From an uncultured Bacilli bacterium (lineage in GTDB: Bacteria > Bacillota_I > Bacilli_A > RF39 > UBA660), in contig CAKPIH010000002.1 in the NCBI GenBank assembly GCA_934162325.1, positions 1 to 60,987 on the forward strand: DNA of 60,987 bases, written 5' to 3'. A model generated the notes under the pieces. It ran no database searches, was not told where the DNA came from, and saw only the letters and a list, made by a program, of their open reading frames with translations. Both the position numbers and the translations under genes were made by a program. Of the stretch, positions 34,109-43,356 are shown piece after piece (the first letter of the stretch is position 1; every line of letters starts with the position of its first letter).

Positions 34109-36928
34109 ATGGATAAAATAATAATAAAAGGTGCTAGAGAAAATAATTTAAAAAATATAAATATAGAAATACCCAAAAATAAATTAGTAGTAATGACTGG
34201 TGTGTCAGGCTCAGGAAAATCATCCCTTGCTTTTGATACAATTTATGCCGAAGGCCAAAGAAGATATGTTGAAAGTTTATCTGCTTATGCTAGACAATTC
34301 TTAGGTTCATCTGGTAAACCTGATGTTGATGTCATCGAAGGTCTATCCCCAAGTATTTCTATTGACCAAAAAACCACTAACAAAAACCCAAGAAGTACTG
34401 TTGGAACCGTAACCGAAATATATGATTACCTAAGGCTATTATTTGCTAGAGTAGGAGTCCCACATTGTCCTAACCATCATATTCCTATTTCATCTCAGTC
34501 AATCGAAGAGATGACTAATAAAATCTTAGAACTAGAAGAAAATACTAAGATAATGGTTATGTCACCAGTAGTTAAAGGTGAAAAAGGAACTCAAAAAGAT
34601 TTATTTGAAAAACTAAGAAAAGAAGGATATATAAGAATAAAAGTAGACGGTGAAATAAAAGACTTAACAATCGATTTAGAATTAGAAAAAAATAAAAAAC
34701 ATAACGTATCAGTAATAATTGATAGACTAGTAATCAAAGATGGAATAAGAAGTAGACTATATTCATCACTAGAGACTGCTAGTAAATTAAGCCATGGTAA
34801 AGTAGTAATAGATGTTGTAGGTAAAGAAGAAATAACCATGAGTGAAGACTATGCTTGTCCATATTGTGATTATTCTCTTGAAGAACTAGAACCAAGAATC
34901 TTCTCTTTCAATGCCCCATATGGTTCATGTCCTGATTGTAAAGGATTAGGAGTAAAATATAAAATAGATGTTGACTTAGTAATACCAAATAAAGATATCT
35001 CTATTCTAGATGGCGCTATCAAACCAATAAACCTAGATGAAGAATCAAGTATTATGTATACTGAACTAACAACACTAGCAGACCACTATCACATTGATTT
35101 GAGTAAACCTGTTAAAGAGCTAACTAAAGAAGAACTAAATCTAATATTATATGGTTCAACCGAACCTCTAACTTTTAATTATAAAGCCAAAAATGGAAAT
35201 ACTAGAAAGACAACAAGTTACTATGAAGGAATAATAACTAATCTTGAAAGAAGATATGTCGAAACTAAAAGTACTTGGATAAGAGATTGGATTGAAGGCT
35301 ATATGACAGAACTAGAGTGCCCTACTTGTCATGGTTCAAGACTAAAGCCATCAGTATTAAATGTCCTAATAAATAACAAAAATATCTATGAAGTAACATC
35401 CATGTCAATAGGAGACTTAAGAACATTTATTAGTAATCTAAAATTAACTAAAGAACAAAAAGAAATATCTGAAATAGTAGTAAAAGAAATAGATTCAAGA
35501 TTAAACTTTCTAATAAATGTTGGCCTATCATATCTAACACTATCAAGAGAAGCCGGTACCTTATCCGGTGGTGAAAGTCAAAGAATAAGATTAGCTACTC
35601 AAATAGGTTCAAGATTAACAGGAGTCTTATATGTCTTAGATGAACCAAGTATAGGTTTACATCAAAGAGATAACCAAAGACTAATAAATTCTCTATTAGA
35701 AATGCGTGACTTAGGTAATTCTCTTATTGTAGTAGAACATGATACTGATACAATGCTAGCAGCAGATTACCTAATCGATATAGGACCAGGTGCTGGACTA
35801 GAAGGTGGAAATGTAGTAGCGGCAGGTACTCCTGAAGAAGTAATGAATAATGAAAATAGTATTACTGGAAGATACCTAAAAGGTATAGAGAGAATAGAAG
35901 TACCTTCAGTAAGAAGAAAAGGTAATAAAAAATATCTAGAGATAAAAGGTGCCAAAGAAAATAACTTAAAGAATATCAATGTAAAAATACCACTAGGCAC
36001 AATGACTCTCGTAACAGGAGTATCAGGTTCAGGAAAGTCAAGTTTAATAAATGAAATACTATATAAGGCCTTAGCTCAAAAAATATATGGTTCTAAAGAT
36101 AAACCGGGTAAATATAAAGAAATAAAAGGCTTAGAGAATGTTGATAAAGTAGTTCAAATATCTCAAGCACCAATAGGAAGAACACCTCGTAGTAATCCTG
36201 CTACTTATACTGGCGTATTTGATGATATAAGGGATATCTTTGCTGAAACCAAAGAAGCTAAAATAAGAGGTTATGATAAAGGAAGATTTAGTTTCAATGT
36301 AAAAGGTGGAAGATGTGAAGCTTGCTGGGGAGATGGCGTTAAAAAAATAGAAATGCACTTCTTACCAGATGTTTATGTACCATGTGAAGTATGTAATGGA
36401 ACAAGATATAATAGTGAAACATTAGAAATAAAATATAAAGAAAAAAATATATATGATGTATTAAATATGCGTGTTGAAGAAGCCATACCTTTCTTTGAAA
36501 ATCATCCTAAAGTATTAAATAAATTAAAAGTACTAGATGATGTAGGCTTAAGTTATGTAAAATTAGGTCAAAGTGCTCCAACACTATCTGGAGGAGAAGC
36601 TGCTCGTGTCAAATTAGCCAAAGAACTTCAAAAGAAACCTACTGGTAAGACTGTCTTTATTCTAGATGAACCTACTACTGGTTTACATCAAGCTGACATC
36701 AAAAAACTACTTGCTATCCTAGAGAGAATTGTTGATAATGGCGATACTGTAATAATAATAGAACATAATCTAGATGTTATCAAAGTAGCAGACTATATAA
36801 TTGATTTAGGACCTGAAGGAGGTTCTGGTGGTGGTACAGTAGTAGCGGTAGGTACTCCAGAACAAGTCGCCGATAATCCAAATTCTTATACTGGGGAATT
36901 CTTAAAAGAAATATTAAAAAGTAAATAG
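34109..36928 (+). CDS. uvrA: Excinuclease ABC subunit A
   Basis: About 939 residues. Two ATP-binding modules are visible: VMTGVSGSGKSSLAFD with LSGGESQRIRLATQ, and LVTGVSGSGKSSLI with LSGGEAARVKLAKE. Zinc modules include CPYC...CPDC and CEACWGDG...CEVCNG. It recognises bulky DNA damage with UvrB. ATG 34109 starts MDKIIIKGARENNLKNI, the standard UvrA beginning. uvrB is not in the window. Confidence 0.97.
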   Translation: MDKIIIKGARENNLKNINIEIPKNKLVVMTGVSGSGKSSLAFDTIYAEGQRRYVESLSAYARQFLGSSGKPDVDVIEGLSPSISIDQKTTNKNPRSTVGTVTEIYDYLRLLFARVGVPHCPNHHIPISSQSIEEMTNKILELEENTKIMVMSPVVKGEKGTQKDLFEKLRKEGYIRIKVDGEIKDLTIDLELEKNKKHNVSVIIDRLVIKDGIRSRLYSSLETASKLSHGKVVIDVVGKEEITMSEDYACPYCDYSLEELEPRIFSFNAPYGSCPDCKGLGVKYKIDVDLVIPNKDISILDGAIKPINLDEESSIMYTELTTLADHYHIDLSKPVKELTKEELNLILYGSTEPLTFNYKAKNGNTRKTTSYYEGIITNLERRYVETKSTWIRDWIEGYMTELECPTCHGSRLKPSVLNVLINNKNIYEVTSMSIGDLRTFISNLKLTKEQKEISEIVVKEIDSRLNFLINVGLSYLTLSREAGTLSGGESQRIRLATQIGSRLTGVLYVLDEPSIGLHQRDNQRLINSLLEMRDLGNSLIVVEHDTDTMLAADYLIDIGPGAGLEGGNVVAAGTPEEVMNNENSITGRYLKGIERIEVPSVRRKGNKKYLEIKGAKENNLKNINVKIPLGTMTLVTGVSGSGKSSLINEILYKALAQKIYGSKDKPGKYKEIKGLENVDKVVQISQAPIGRTPRSNPATYTGVFDDIRDIFAETKEAKIRGYDKGRFSFNVKGGRCEACWGDGVKKIEMHFLPDVYVPCEVCNGTRYNSETLEIKYKEKNIYDVLNMRVEEAIPFFENHPKVLNKLKVLDDVGLSYVKLGQSAPTLSGGEAARVKLAKELQKKPTGKTVFILDEPTTGLHQADIKKLLAILERIVDNGDTVIIIEHNLDVIKVADYIIDLGPEGGSGGGTVVAVGTPEQVADNPNSYTGEFLKEILKSK

Positions 36929-36958
36929 TTTAGTAAATTATACTAGACTATTTTTTTT
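36921..36958 (+). terminator. Terminator of uvrA
   Basis: AATAGTTTAGTA pairs with TACTAGACTATT (one mismatch), followed by a run of eight T. Confidence 0.75.
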
Positions 36959-36961
36959 AGA

Positions 36962-37043
36962 GTTCACACTTCGTTGTTCACTACTATAGAAAGCCTAAGG
37001 TCTTTCTATAGTAATTTAAAGCCAAAGTCTTTAAATTAAGTTT
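36962..37043. repeat. Dual stem-loop element, family 2, copy c
   Basis: GTTCACACTTCGTTGTTCAC leads into ACTATAGAAAG/CTTTCTATAGT with loop CCTAAGGT. AATTTAAAG/CTTTAAATT with loop CCAAAGT follows. Stem sequences differ from copies b, d and e but pairing is kept; the CCTAAGGT loop is identical. Confidence 0.7.
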
Positions 37044-37119
37044 TATCATAAGCAAACAAAAATTTGCTTTTTTTTATAATATATGGTATAATACCCAGCA
37101 CATATGAAGGGGAATTGTT

Positions 37120-38148
37120 ATGGATAAAATAATAAAGAAAATATATAGTAATATAAATTATAATACTAGTGAATTAATAAGTAATATAAATCTAGGACTA
37201 ATATTAACAACTTTTGGTACAGGCTTCTTCTCACTAGGAGCAAATTTAAATAATGCCGCATCGTTAATGATGTTAAGTATATTAAATATGATATATTATA
37301 TATATAGTGAAGAAGAAAGATTATCATTACATACAAAAGATATAATAGAAATAAGAAAATTATATAATAATTTAATAAAAGACTATAATAAACTAAATAA
37401 AATATTTGACTTTCAAAATCCTGTAGAAATATATACATTATATAATAAAATGTTATATGCTGGATATTTATCTAAAGATAAAGAATTTCACTTTGGAAAA
37501 GATAAAGTTAAAGACATAACGACTATACAAGGAACAAATATAATAAATGGAGAAGCAGTATGTCGTCATATATCACAAATGTTAAAAGATATTTATTTAG
37601 ATTATGGCATAACAAGTTATGATATTAGTGTATTTCAAAAAGATACTACAACAGATAAAAGTATGTTATCATATTATCAAAAAGAATTACAAAAAGTAAG
37701 CGATATAAAAGGTATCCCAGTAGAAGATTTAACCTACTTACTTGAAGATAAAATACAGGAAGCTTTTAGCTATTATATATCACCAGAAGACATAGGTAAA
37801 TTAACAAATCATCGTATAACTAAAGCCACTTATCAAGGTAAAGATTATTATTTAGATCCAACTCAAACAAGAATGTATAAGCCAAGTATGAATAATCAAA
37901 AAATTTTAATATCTGAAGATGGACAAAGAGATACTAGAATAATACCAAGAGCAAATTCTACTAAAGCAATGAAAGCAAATCCATCAACATCATTTAGTGA
38001 AGATTTAAAATATGTCAAAAGTACTATTAATATTTATAAGCAAAATAAAGATATATTAGAAAGATTTTATAGGGAACATCAAGAACTATATAATTATATA
38101 TCAAATCTATTGTCAAATATAAAAGTAAAGAGAAAGGAAAAAAGATGA
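37120..38148 (+). CDS. Transglutaminase-like membrane protein 1
   Basis: The 342-residue protein has two hydrophobic segments near the start (about 22-58) and a cytoplasm- or surface-facing domain. A putative papain/transglutaminase C-H-D triad is seen: NGEAVCRHISQML (Cys near 148), NHRITKATYQGKDYYLDPTQ (His near 230, Asp near 246). The preceding FQNPVEIYTLYNKMLYAGYLSKDKEFHF is nearly shared with the next gene. The C-terminus is strongly basic. It may be a peptidase or amide-crosslinking enzyme. Family unrecognised; the triad is my reading. Confidence 0.65.
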   Translation: MDKIIKKIYSNINYNTSELISNINLGLILTTFGTGFFSLGANLNNAASLMMLSILNMIYYIYSEEERLSLHTKDIIEIRKLYNNLIKDYNKLNKIFDFQNPVEIYTLYNKMLYAGYLSKDKEFHFGKDKVKDITTIQGTNIINGEAVCRHISQMLKDIYLDYGITSYDISVFQKDTTTDKSMLSYYQKELQKVSDIKGIPVEDLTYLLEDKIQEAFSYYISPEDIGKLTNHRITKATYQGKDYYLDPTQTRMYKPSMNNQKILISEDGQRDTRIIPRANSTKAMKANPSTSFSEDLKYVKSTINIYKQNKDILERFYREHQELYNYISNLLSNIKVKRKEKR

Positions 38149-38149
38149 T

Positions 38150-39199
38150 ATGAAAGAAAATTTAAAAGATAAAATATATGGAAACATAAGTTATAATACT
38201 AATGAAATAATATCTAAAGCTAATACTATAGCAATCATGTCATGTGGAATAGGAACATCTCTTTTACCTCACATAAGTGATAGTTTATTAGCAAGTCTTT
38301 TGTTACTAGGAGCAAATATTATAAATGTTAGTTATGCAATATTTTCAAGAAATTCAGAATCACATACTAAAGAAGTTCAAAAAATAAAAACTCTTTATCA
38401 AGAATTTCTTTCTGAATATGTAAAATTAAATAGAATATTTGAATTTCAAAACCCTATAGAGATATATACATTTTATAATAAGATGTTATATGATGGCTAT
38501 TTATCTAAAAATAAAGAATTTCATTTTGGAGAAACAACAGTCAGAGATATTAAAGATATATACTCATCAAATATAATGAATGGAGAAGCAGTATGTCGTC
38601 ATATAGCTACTATGTTAAAAGAAATATATAATGCTTATGGAATAGAAGGAAATACTTTAACTGTATATCAAAGTAGTTTTGATGTAACGCAAGATAATGT
38701 AGAAAATATGCTAAGTCTGCTAGAAGAAATTCATAATGAACACCAAAGAACAAACATTCCTTTTTTAGATTTAGTATATCAATATGAAGAAGAACTAAAT
38801 AAATATTATGAGTATACTATACCTAAAAAAGATAAAAAACTAACTATAATAGGTAATCATAAAATAACAACAGCAGTCTATCAAGGAGATACATATTATT
38901 TAGATCCAACTCAATCTAGAATATATAAACCAAGTAGTATAAAAGAAAACATCTTAATAGATACATCAGCAGCAGGAGATATTCGCATACTACCAAAACG
39001 AAAACAAAATAAAAAAGTACTTGCAACATTAACTGACTCGGTAACATCACCAAGTGAAGATAGAGAATATATAGACATAACTACAAGAATATATTCAAGT
39101 AATAAAGATATAATTGAAGCCTACTATCAAAGTCAAAAAGAACTATATAGTGATATTGCTGAAGAACTATCAAAAATAAAAGTAAAAAAAAGAAAGTAG
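38150..39199 (+). CDS. Transglutaminase-like membrane protein 2 (paralogue)
   Basis: The 349-residue paralogue of the preceding protein has the same two N-terminal helices, FQNPIEIYTFYNKMLYDGYLSKNKEFHFG and NGEAVCRHIATMLKEIY (Cys near 148). GNHKITTAVYQGDTYYLDPTQ supplies His and Asp. It also shares the basic C-terminal tail (KIKVKKRK). The divergent parts lie between the Cys and His. It starts right after the first gene, so this is a tandem duplication in one operon. Confidence 0.65.
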   Translation: MKENLKDKIYGNISYNTNEIISKANTIAIMSCGIGTSLLPHISDSLLASLLLLGANIINVSYAIFSRNSESHTKEVQKIKTLYQEFLSEYVKLNRIFEFQNPIEIYTFYNKMLYDGYLSKNKEFHFGETTVRDIKDIYSSNIMNGEAVCRHIATMLKEIYNAYGIEGNTLTVYQSSFDVTQDNVENMLSLLEEIHNEHQRTNIPFLDLVYQYEEELNKYYEYTIPKKDKKLTIIGNHKITTAVYQGDTYYLDPTQSRIYKPSSIKENILIDTSAAGDIRILPKRKQNKKVLATLTDSVTSPSEDREYIDITTRIYSSNKDIIEAYYQSQKELYSDIAEELSKIKVKKRK

Positions 39200-39207
39200 G
39201 ATAAACT

Positions 39208-40278
39208 ATGAAAGAAAAAGTTGATATTGAAGCATCTACAAATACCTTTTTAAAAAGTTTTTTTGATGCTACCTATAATGAAAATAAATTATTATTTGAT
39301 AATATGTCAAATATTTATAAATTAATATTCTTTCTATACTACAATATGGATAGTTTAGATGTAGAAAGATTAGATTTAAGAGATGGTACTCGTGCTGATT
39401 ATATGGCAAAGTCAAAATTAATTGATGCTTTTTATAAAGATATAGGAATAGACTTTAGAATGGAAGAAATAACAAGTAGCGGAGTACTTAACATAATAAG
39501 TACTAATAATCCTAAAAAAGCAACTTTTAAAGAAATATACACTGGTAATAATAATTATTTTATTCATGAAGAAGCTTATATCAATATTAGAACACAAGAG
39601 AGAGTAGTAGTAGAAACTACTTATCATAAAGTAATAAATGTTTATAATAATGATTTAGTAACTGATTCAATAATATGGGTTCATGAAATATCTCATTACC
39701 GAAATCAACCATCTATAAAAAGAGGAGAAGTAAATGATATTTTGACTGAACTACTTGCCTTTACTGAAGAACTAATTTATGCTGATTATTTAGAAGGTAT
39801 TGGCTATCAAGAAGCTGTAAATACATTTAAAATATCAGAGTATAATAATTTTTATAGCGTTATAAATCAAGGCTTCCATATCGTAAGAATAACTTTACTT
39901 TACTATTTACTTGGAAAAGTATCTGAAGAAAATTATAAATTATTATATCATGATGATAACTATCAAACATCATTAGAAGTATTTGATAAAGAAAGAATAA
40001 ATAATCAAAATATTATGTTTATAATATTATACTACTCAGTAGCTATTTTCTCACTATATAATTATATAGAATATAAAAAAGATTCCAACTTCTTAAAACA
40101 AATAGAAGAATTAAATGAATCATTATTAAATAATAGACATTCACTAGAAGATTCACTAAAAATAATAGATATAAAATTAAATAAAGAATCTTTAGTCACT
40201 TTGCTAGAAGATATCAATATATTTAAAGATACCTTACTAAGTAACAATAAAACTAAAACATTAAAACCAAATAACTAA
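39208..40278 (+). CDS. HExxH metallopeptidase-like protein
   Basis: The 356-residue protein has IIWVHEISHYRNQPS (zinc motif HEISH near 159-163). LTELLAFTEELIYADYL, about 25 residues later, could supply the third ligand Glu. The rest is helical and acidic, loosely recalling M3-type oligopeptidases but much shorter. There is no signal peptide. It follows the two transglutaminase-like genes by 9 bases, so all three are likely cotranscribed. Family not recognised. Confidence 0.65.
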   Translation: MKEKVDIEASTNTFLKSFFDATYNENKLLFDNMSNIYKLIFFLYYNMDSLDVERLDLRDGTRADYMAKSKLIDAFYKDIGIDFRMEEITSSGVLNIISTNNPKKATFKEIYTGNNNYFIHEEAYINIRTQERVVVETTYHKVINVYNNDLVTDSIIWVHEISHYRNQPSIKRGEVNDILTELLAFTEELIYADYLEGIGYQEAVNTFKISEYNNFYSVINQGFHIVRITLLYYLLGKVSEENYKLLYHDDNYQTSLEVFDKERINNQNIMFIILYYSVAIFSLYNYIEYKKDSNFLKQIEELNESLLNNRHSLEDSLKIIDIKLNKESLVTLLEDINIFKDTLLSNNKTKTLKPNN

Positions 40279-40329
40279 ATTAGAGACTACAGGCTCTAAT
40301 TTACCACGTAAGACTACAGGCTGAAGTGG
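40276..40329 (+). repeat. Dual stem-loop element, family 1, copy E
   Basis: TAAATTAGAG/CTCTAATTTA (40276-40285 with 40294-40303) abuts CCACGTAAG/CTGAAGTGG (40304-40312 with 40321-40329, two mismatches). Both loops are ACTACAGG. The 10-bp and 9-bp lengths and the zero spacer match copies A-D and F, but the TATGGTTGATA lead-in is absent. It begins in the stop codon of the preceding gene. Confidence 0.65.
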
Positions 40330-40340
40330 CATAAAAAATA

Positions 40341-40377
40341 AAGATAATTCTAAATATCAAGAATTATCTTTTTATTA
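40341..40377. terminator. Bidirectional terminator between convergent genes
   Basis: AAGATAATTC (40341-40350) pairs with GAATTATCTT (40361-40370). A T run follows on the plus strand and on the minus strand. Confidence 0.75.
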
Positions 40378-40380
40378 TAA

Positions 40381-42141
40381 CTAATTATGAATATACCAAG
40401 TCTTATTAATATCACAACTCTGACTAAGAGGTTCAGGATTAGGTTTATCAAGAATAGCAATCGTGGGCATCTTAAAGGCCGTCCCAAACATAATACAAGT
40501 ACCAGGATGTAGAGTCTTAATCTTATTAGTCAAAGTAATATCTGCACTAGAAATAATATCTTTAATAAATTGTAAATCCCTAGGATGAAACATCTTAAAT
40601 ACTAAGAAGTTACTACACTGTGATATTGTAGTTTCCGAAAGCTCAGAAGGTCTTTGAGAAACAATACCAAGAAGTAATCCATATTTTCTACCTTCTTTAG
40701 TAATTCTTTCAAAAATATTATAACCAAAAATACTAACATCTTCATCATTCTGAACATATCTATGAGCCTCTTCAAGAACAATATGAAATGGCATTGAAGC
40801 CCTCTGATTAAGAGATACAATATAATCAAATAAAAGTTTAGAAAATATTTTAACCAAATTCTTAGCAAATCTATCATCAACATAATTAATATTAAAATTA
40901 ACAATCTGTGCTTTCTTACCGTCATTAGTAGTAAGAAGTAAATTAATAAAACTCTCTCTATTAATATAACTATCAAATTCAAAGTATCTAGCATAATTAC
41001 TATTCATCAAATTATTAAATCTAACTTTAAGAATATTAGTAAGTTCAAAAGCCTTATCACTATTTAGCGTACCCTCAGATATAAGAGCAAACTCTAAAGC
41101 CGTACTAAAATCCTTCATAGTATACATATATTCTCCATTAGGAAGAGAAAGTTCAAAATTATCCAAGCATAAACTCTCTAAGTATTCAATAACAACCTCA
41201 ACATCCGAAAACTCACCAGTATTCTCTACGAATAAACACTGTCTAATAGTTCTAGTCCATCCACCCTTAACAAGTTTAACCTCTAAGTTAAGATTACTAG
41301 TATTAAATTTGGTAAGAATAGAAACAATCTTATTTCTAATCATACTAGCACTCTTACCAGAAAATAAAATATCTAATAAACATCTAGCAATAATATCATT
41401 CTTCTGATTAATAACTTCTTCTTCTTTTCTAGCAAAATAACTAACTAATTTTAAAGCCTTCTCAATAACTGGTAATTGTTCTTTAGAAGTAACACCCATA
41501 AGTAAAGCCAAATCATCAATACCAAGTAACCAAAAAGGATATTGTAAAATATCAAATTCAGTACTATTTAAATCAGTAGTATATACCTTATAATTAATAT
41601 TATCATTAACTTCATGTATCCTAGAAAAAGCCCTTTGATACTCTCCATAAGCATCAAATAAGAATATATTAGAATAGAAAGGTAAGCTCTTACATTGGTA
41701 GAAGACACTCTGAAGAATCTTAGCAACAGAGTAAGATTTACCACTACCAGAATTACCTAGTATAGCAAAATGATTAGAAAAGAAATTACCAACATCAAGT
41801 TTAATATCATAATCAGGATAAATAAAAGACTTACCAAGTTTAATACTATTAGGCCCATCATTATTTAAAATAATATCAAGAACACTATTATCAATCAAAT
41901 TACAAGTAGCCTTAAAAGAAGGCTTAGAAATATCTCCAAATAAAAACTTATTATTCCTAATTTCTCCTACTAAAGATACCTGCATAATACCATTACCAAT
42001 AGCAATAACTTCCCCAATACTAATTGCAGTAGTATCTTTAAATATAACATTCTTACTAATTAAACTATCATAATCATAAATATTAACAGATAATTGTACT
42101 GAAACAATATTATCATTAATAGCAATAATTCTCCCCAACAT
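40381..42141 (-). CDS. HerA-like DNA-translocating ATPase (DUF87)
   Basis: About 586 residues. A HAS-barrel-like N-terminus (MLGRIIAINDNIVSVQLSVN) precedes the Walker A region HFAILGNSGSGKSYSVAKIL (near 130-149). IFLFDAYGEYQRAF and the Walker B/arginine region FHIVLEEAHRYVQND ... ITKEGRKYGLLLGIVSQRPSELS follow. HerA forms hexameric pumps, in archaea with the nuclease NurA for end resection, and in bacteria often with SIR2 or nuclease partners in defence. No NurA or nuclease gene is adjacent here. ATG 42141 is preferred; the earlier GTG overlaps the AGGTG site. Confidence 0.88.
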   Translation of the reverse strand: MLGRIIAINDNIVSVQLSVNIYDYDSLISKNVIFKDTTAISIGEVIAIGNGIMQVSLVGEIRNNKFLFGDISKPSFKATCNLIDNSVLDIILNNDGPNSIKLGKSFIYPDYDIKLDVGNFFSNHFAILGNSGSGKSYSVAKILQSVFYQCKSLPFYSNIFLFDAYGEYQRAFSRIHEVNDNINYKVYTTDLNSTEFDILQYPFWLLGIDDLALLMGVTSKEQLPVIEKALKLVSYFARKEEEVINQKNDIIARCLLDILFSGKSASMIRNKIVSILTKFNTSNLNLEVKLVKGGWTRTIRQCLFVENTGEFSDVEVVIEYLESLCLDNFELSLPNGEYMYTMKDFSTALEFALISEGTLNSDKAFELTNILKVRFNNLMNSNYARYFEFDSYINRESFINLLLTTNDGKKAQIVNFNINYVDDRFAKNLVKIFSKLLFDYIVSLNQRASMPFHIVLEEAHRYVQNDEDVSIFGYNIFERITKEGRKYGLLLGIVSQRPSELSETTISQCSNFLVFKMFHPRDLQFIKDIISSADITLTNKIKTLHPGTCIMFGTAFKMPTIAILDKPNPEPLSQSCDINKTWYIHN

Positions 42142-42200
42142 ATTCTTCTTCACCTATTATAATTTTACCACATAAATAAATAATTGTATATAAAAATATT

Positions 42201-42238
42201 AAAAAAAACTATAGATATTCTTTAAGTTCATCTATAGT
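42201..42238 (-). terminator. Terminator (minus strand) of the small helical protein gene
   Basis: On the minus strand ACTATAGAT pairs with ATCTATAGT, followed by eight T. The left arm lies in the last codons of the gene. Confidence 0.65.
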
Positions 42239-42646
42239 CTTTTCTTGAAATTTCAAAAATTCTTTTGCTATCTTCAAATCACTCTTATCAACATTTTTAT
42301 CATAAGCCTTAATTTTCTTTTCCATATCCACAGACCCTGTTGATACACCCTTAATAATCATCTTAGCAATCGAAGAATCACTATTATCATTAATAACTTC
42401 TTTCTTAATACCCATCTTAGCCATCATTTTGGCCATAACTCCACTATCAGTAATTTCTGCTTTTCCTTTCTTTAAATACTTCATACTCTTCTTTTTCCAA
42501 GACTCATATTCCTTAAGAATATCTTCAAGAGTCTTCTTTATTTTATTATCTTTATCTTTTAAATCATTAGTAAGAGTAGTCAAAGTATAAACAGCCATTT
42601 CAGCATCTTTATAAATATGTTCCATCAATTCATAATTTTCTTTCAT
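42209..42646 (-). CDS. Hypothetical helical protein
   Basis: About 145 residues, almost entirely helical and Lys/Glu-rich. It starts MKENYELMEHIYKDAEMAVYTL and has a central GVMAKMMAKMGIKKEV motif. The pattern of long amphipathic helices could be ferritin-like, but no metal ligands are clear. AGGAGGATATTT before ATG 42646 fixes the start. Confidence 0.65.
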   Translation of the reverse strand: MKENYELMEHIYKDAEMAVYTLTTLTNDLKDKDNKIKKTLEDILKEYESWKKKSMKYLKKGKAEITDSGVMAKMMAKMGIKKEVINDNSDSSIAKMIIKGVSTGSVDMEKKIKAYDKNVDKSDLKIAKEFLKFQEKTIDELKEYL

Positions 42647-42711
42647 AAATATCCTCCTCAAAAATATTATGAACCAAAATAATAAAAATATAATAAAAAA
42701 TTATATGCCTC

Positions 42712-42795
42712 TCACACTATGTTGTTCGAGGTTTTGAAAGCCTAAGGTCTTTCAAAAAAAATTTCAGAGCCAAATATCTCTGAAATAAAAGTATA
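42712..42795. repeat. Dual stem-loop element, family 2, copy d
   Basis: TCTCACACTATGTTGTTCGAGG leads into TTTTGAAAG/CTTTCAAAA with loop CCTAAGGT, then ATTTCAGAG/CTCTGAAAT with loop CCAAATAT. It is nearly identical to copy e at 48.1 kb. Confidence 0.75.
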
Positions 42796-42811
42796 TATAA
42801 TATAAAAAATA

Positions 42812-43249
42812 TCAAATAAGTATTCTACCACATAAATAATCCATAGAAATGTTATATTTTTTACATATCTCATAGGCAAAAGCTGTAAGAATAGTAGTCT
42901 TACCACTTTCATAAGCACTAATCGTTGAATGAGTAGTATTAAGAGTACTAGCTAGTTCTTCTTGGGTAATATTTTTTTCTTTTCTAAATTTTTTTAATCT
43001 CATACCAATAATCTTTTTATCAATATTATATTTACCATTATTAAAATTATTCTTATTAGAAAGCCCTAATACATAATCCATACTAACATTATAATAATTA
43101 CACAAAGAATTCAAATGCTTTAAAGGAATAATTTTGCTGCCATTTTCCCATAGTGAATAAGTTTGCTGAGTAATGTTTAATAGCTTAGCAATATCCTTTT
43201 GTTTAAGATTAAAGTCTTCTCTTAATTCTATTAGTTTTTGAAAATTCAT
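42812..43249 (-). CDS. Double-HTH (XRE) transcription regulator
   Basis: About 145 residues with two Cro/CI-type HTH domains in tandem. The first is LREDFNLKQKDIAKLLNITQQTYSLWENG; the second is FRKEKNITQEELASTLNTTHSTISAYESGK. Both end with a SMDYxxG segment. Tandem HTH proteins can bind an operator as a monomer. ATG 43249 has AGGTG 6 bases upstream. Target genes unknown; it is divergent from the zinc-ribbon/HExxH gene. Confidence 0.88.
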   Translation of the reverse strand: MNFQKLIELREDFNLKQKDIAKLLNITQQTYSLWENGSKIIPLKHLNSLCNYYNVSMDYVLGLSNKNNFNNGKYNIDKKIIGMRLKKFRKEKNITQEELASTLNTTHSTISAYESGKTTILTAFAYEICKKYNISMDYLCGRILI

Positions 43250-43356
43250 ATCTAACACCTAATATAATTTTCCCATTAAAAATAAAAATATGATTTTTTT
43301 ACAAACAAATACGACAAAATATGATATAATTAAATAAAGTAGCAAAGGAGGTATCT

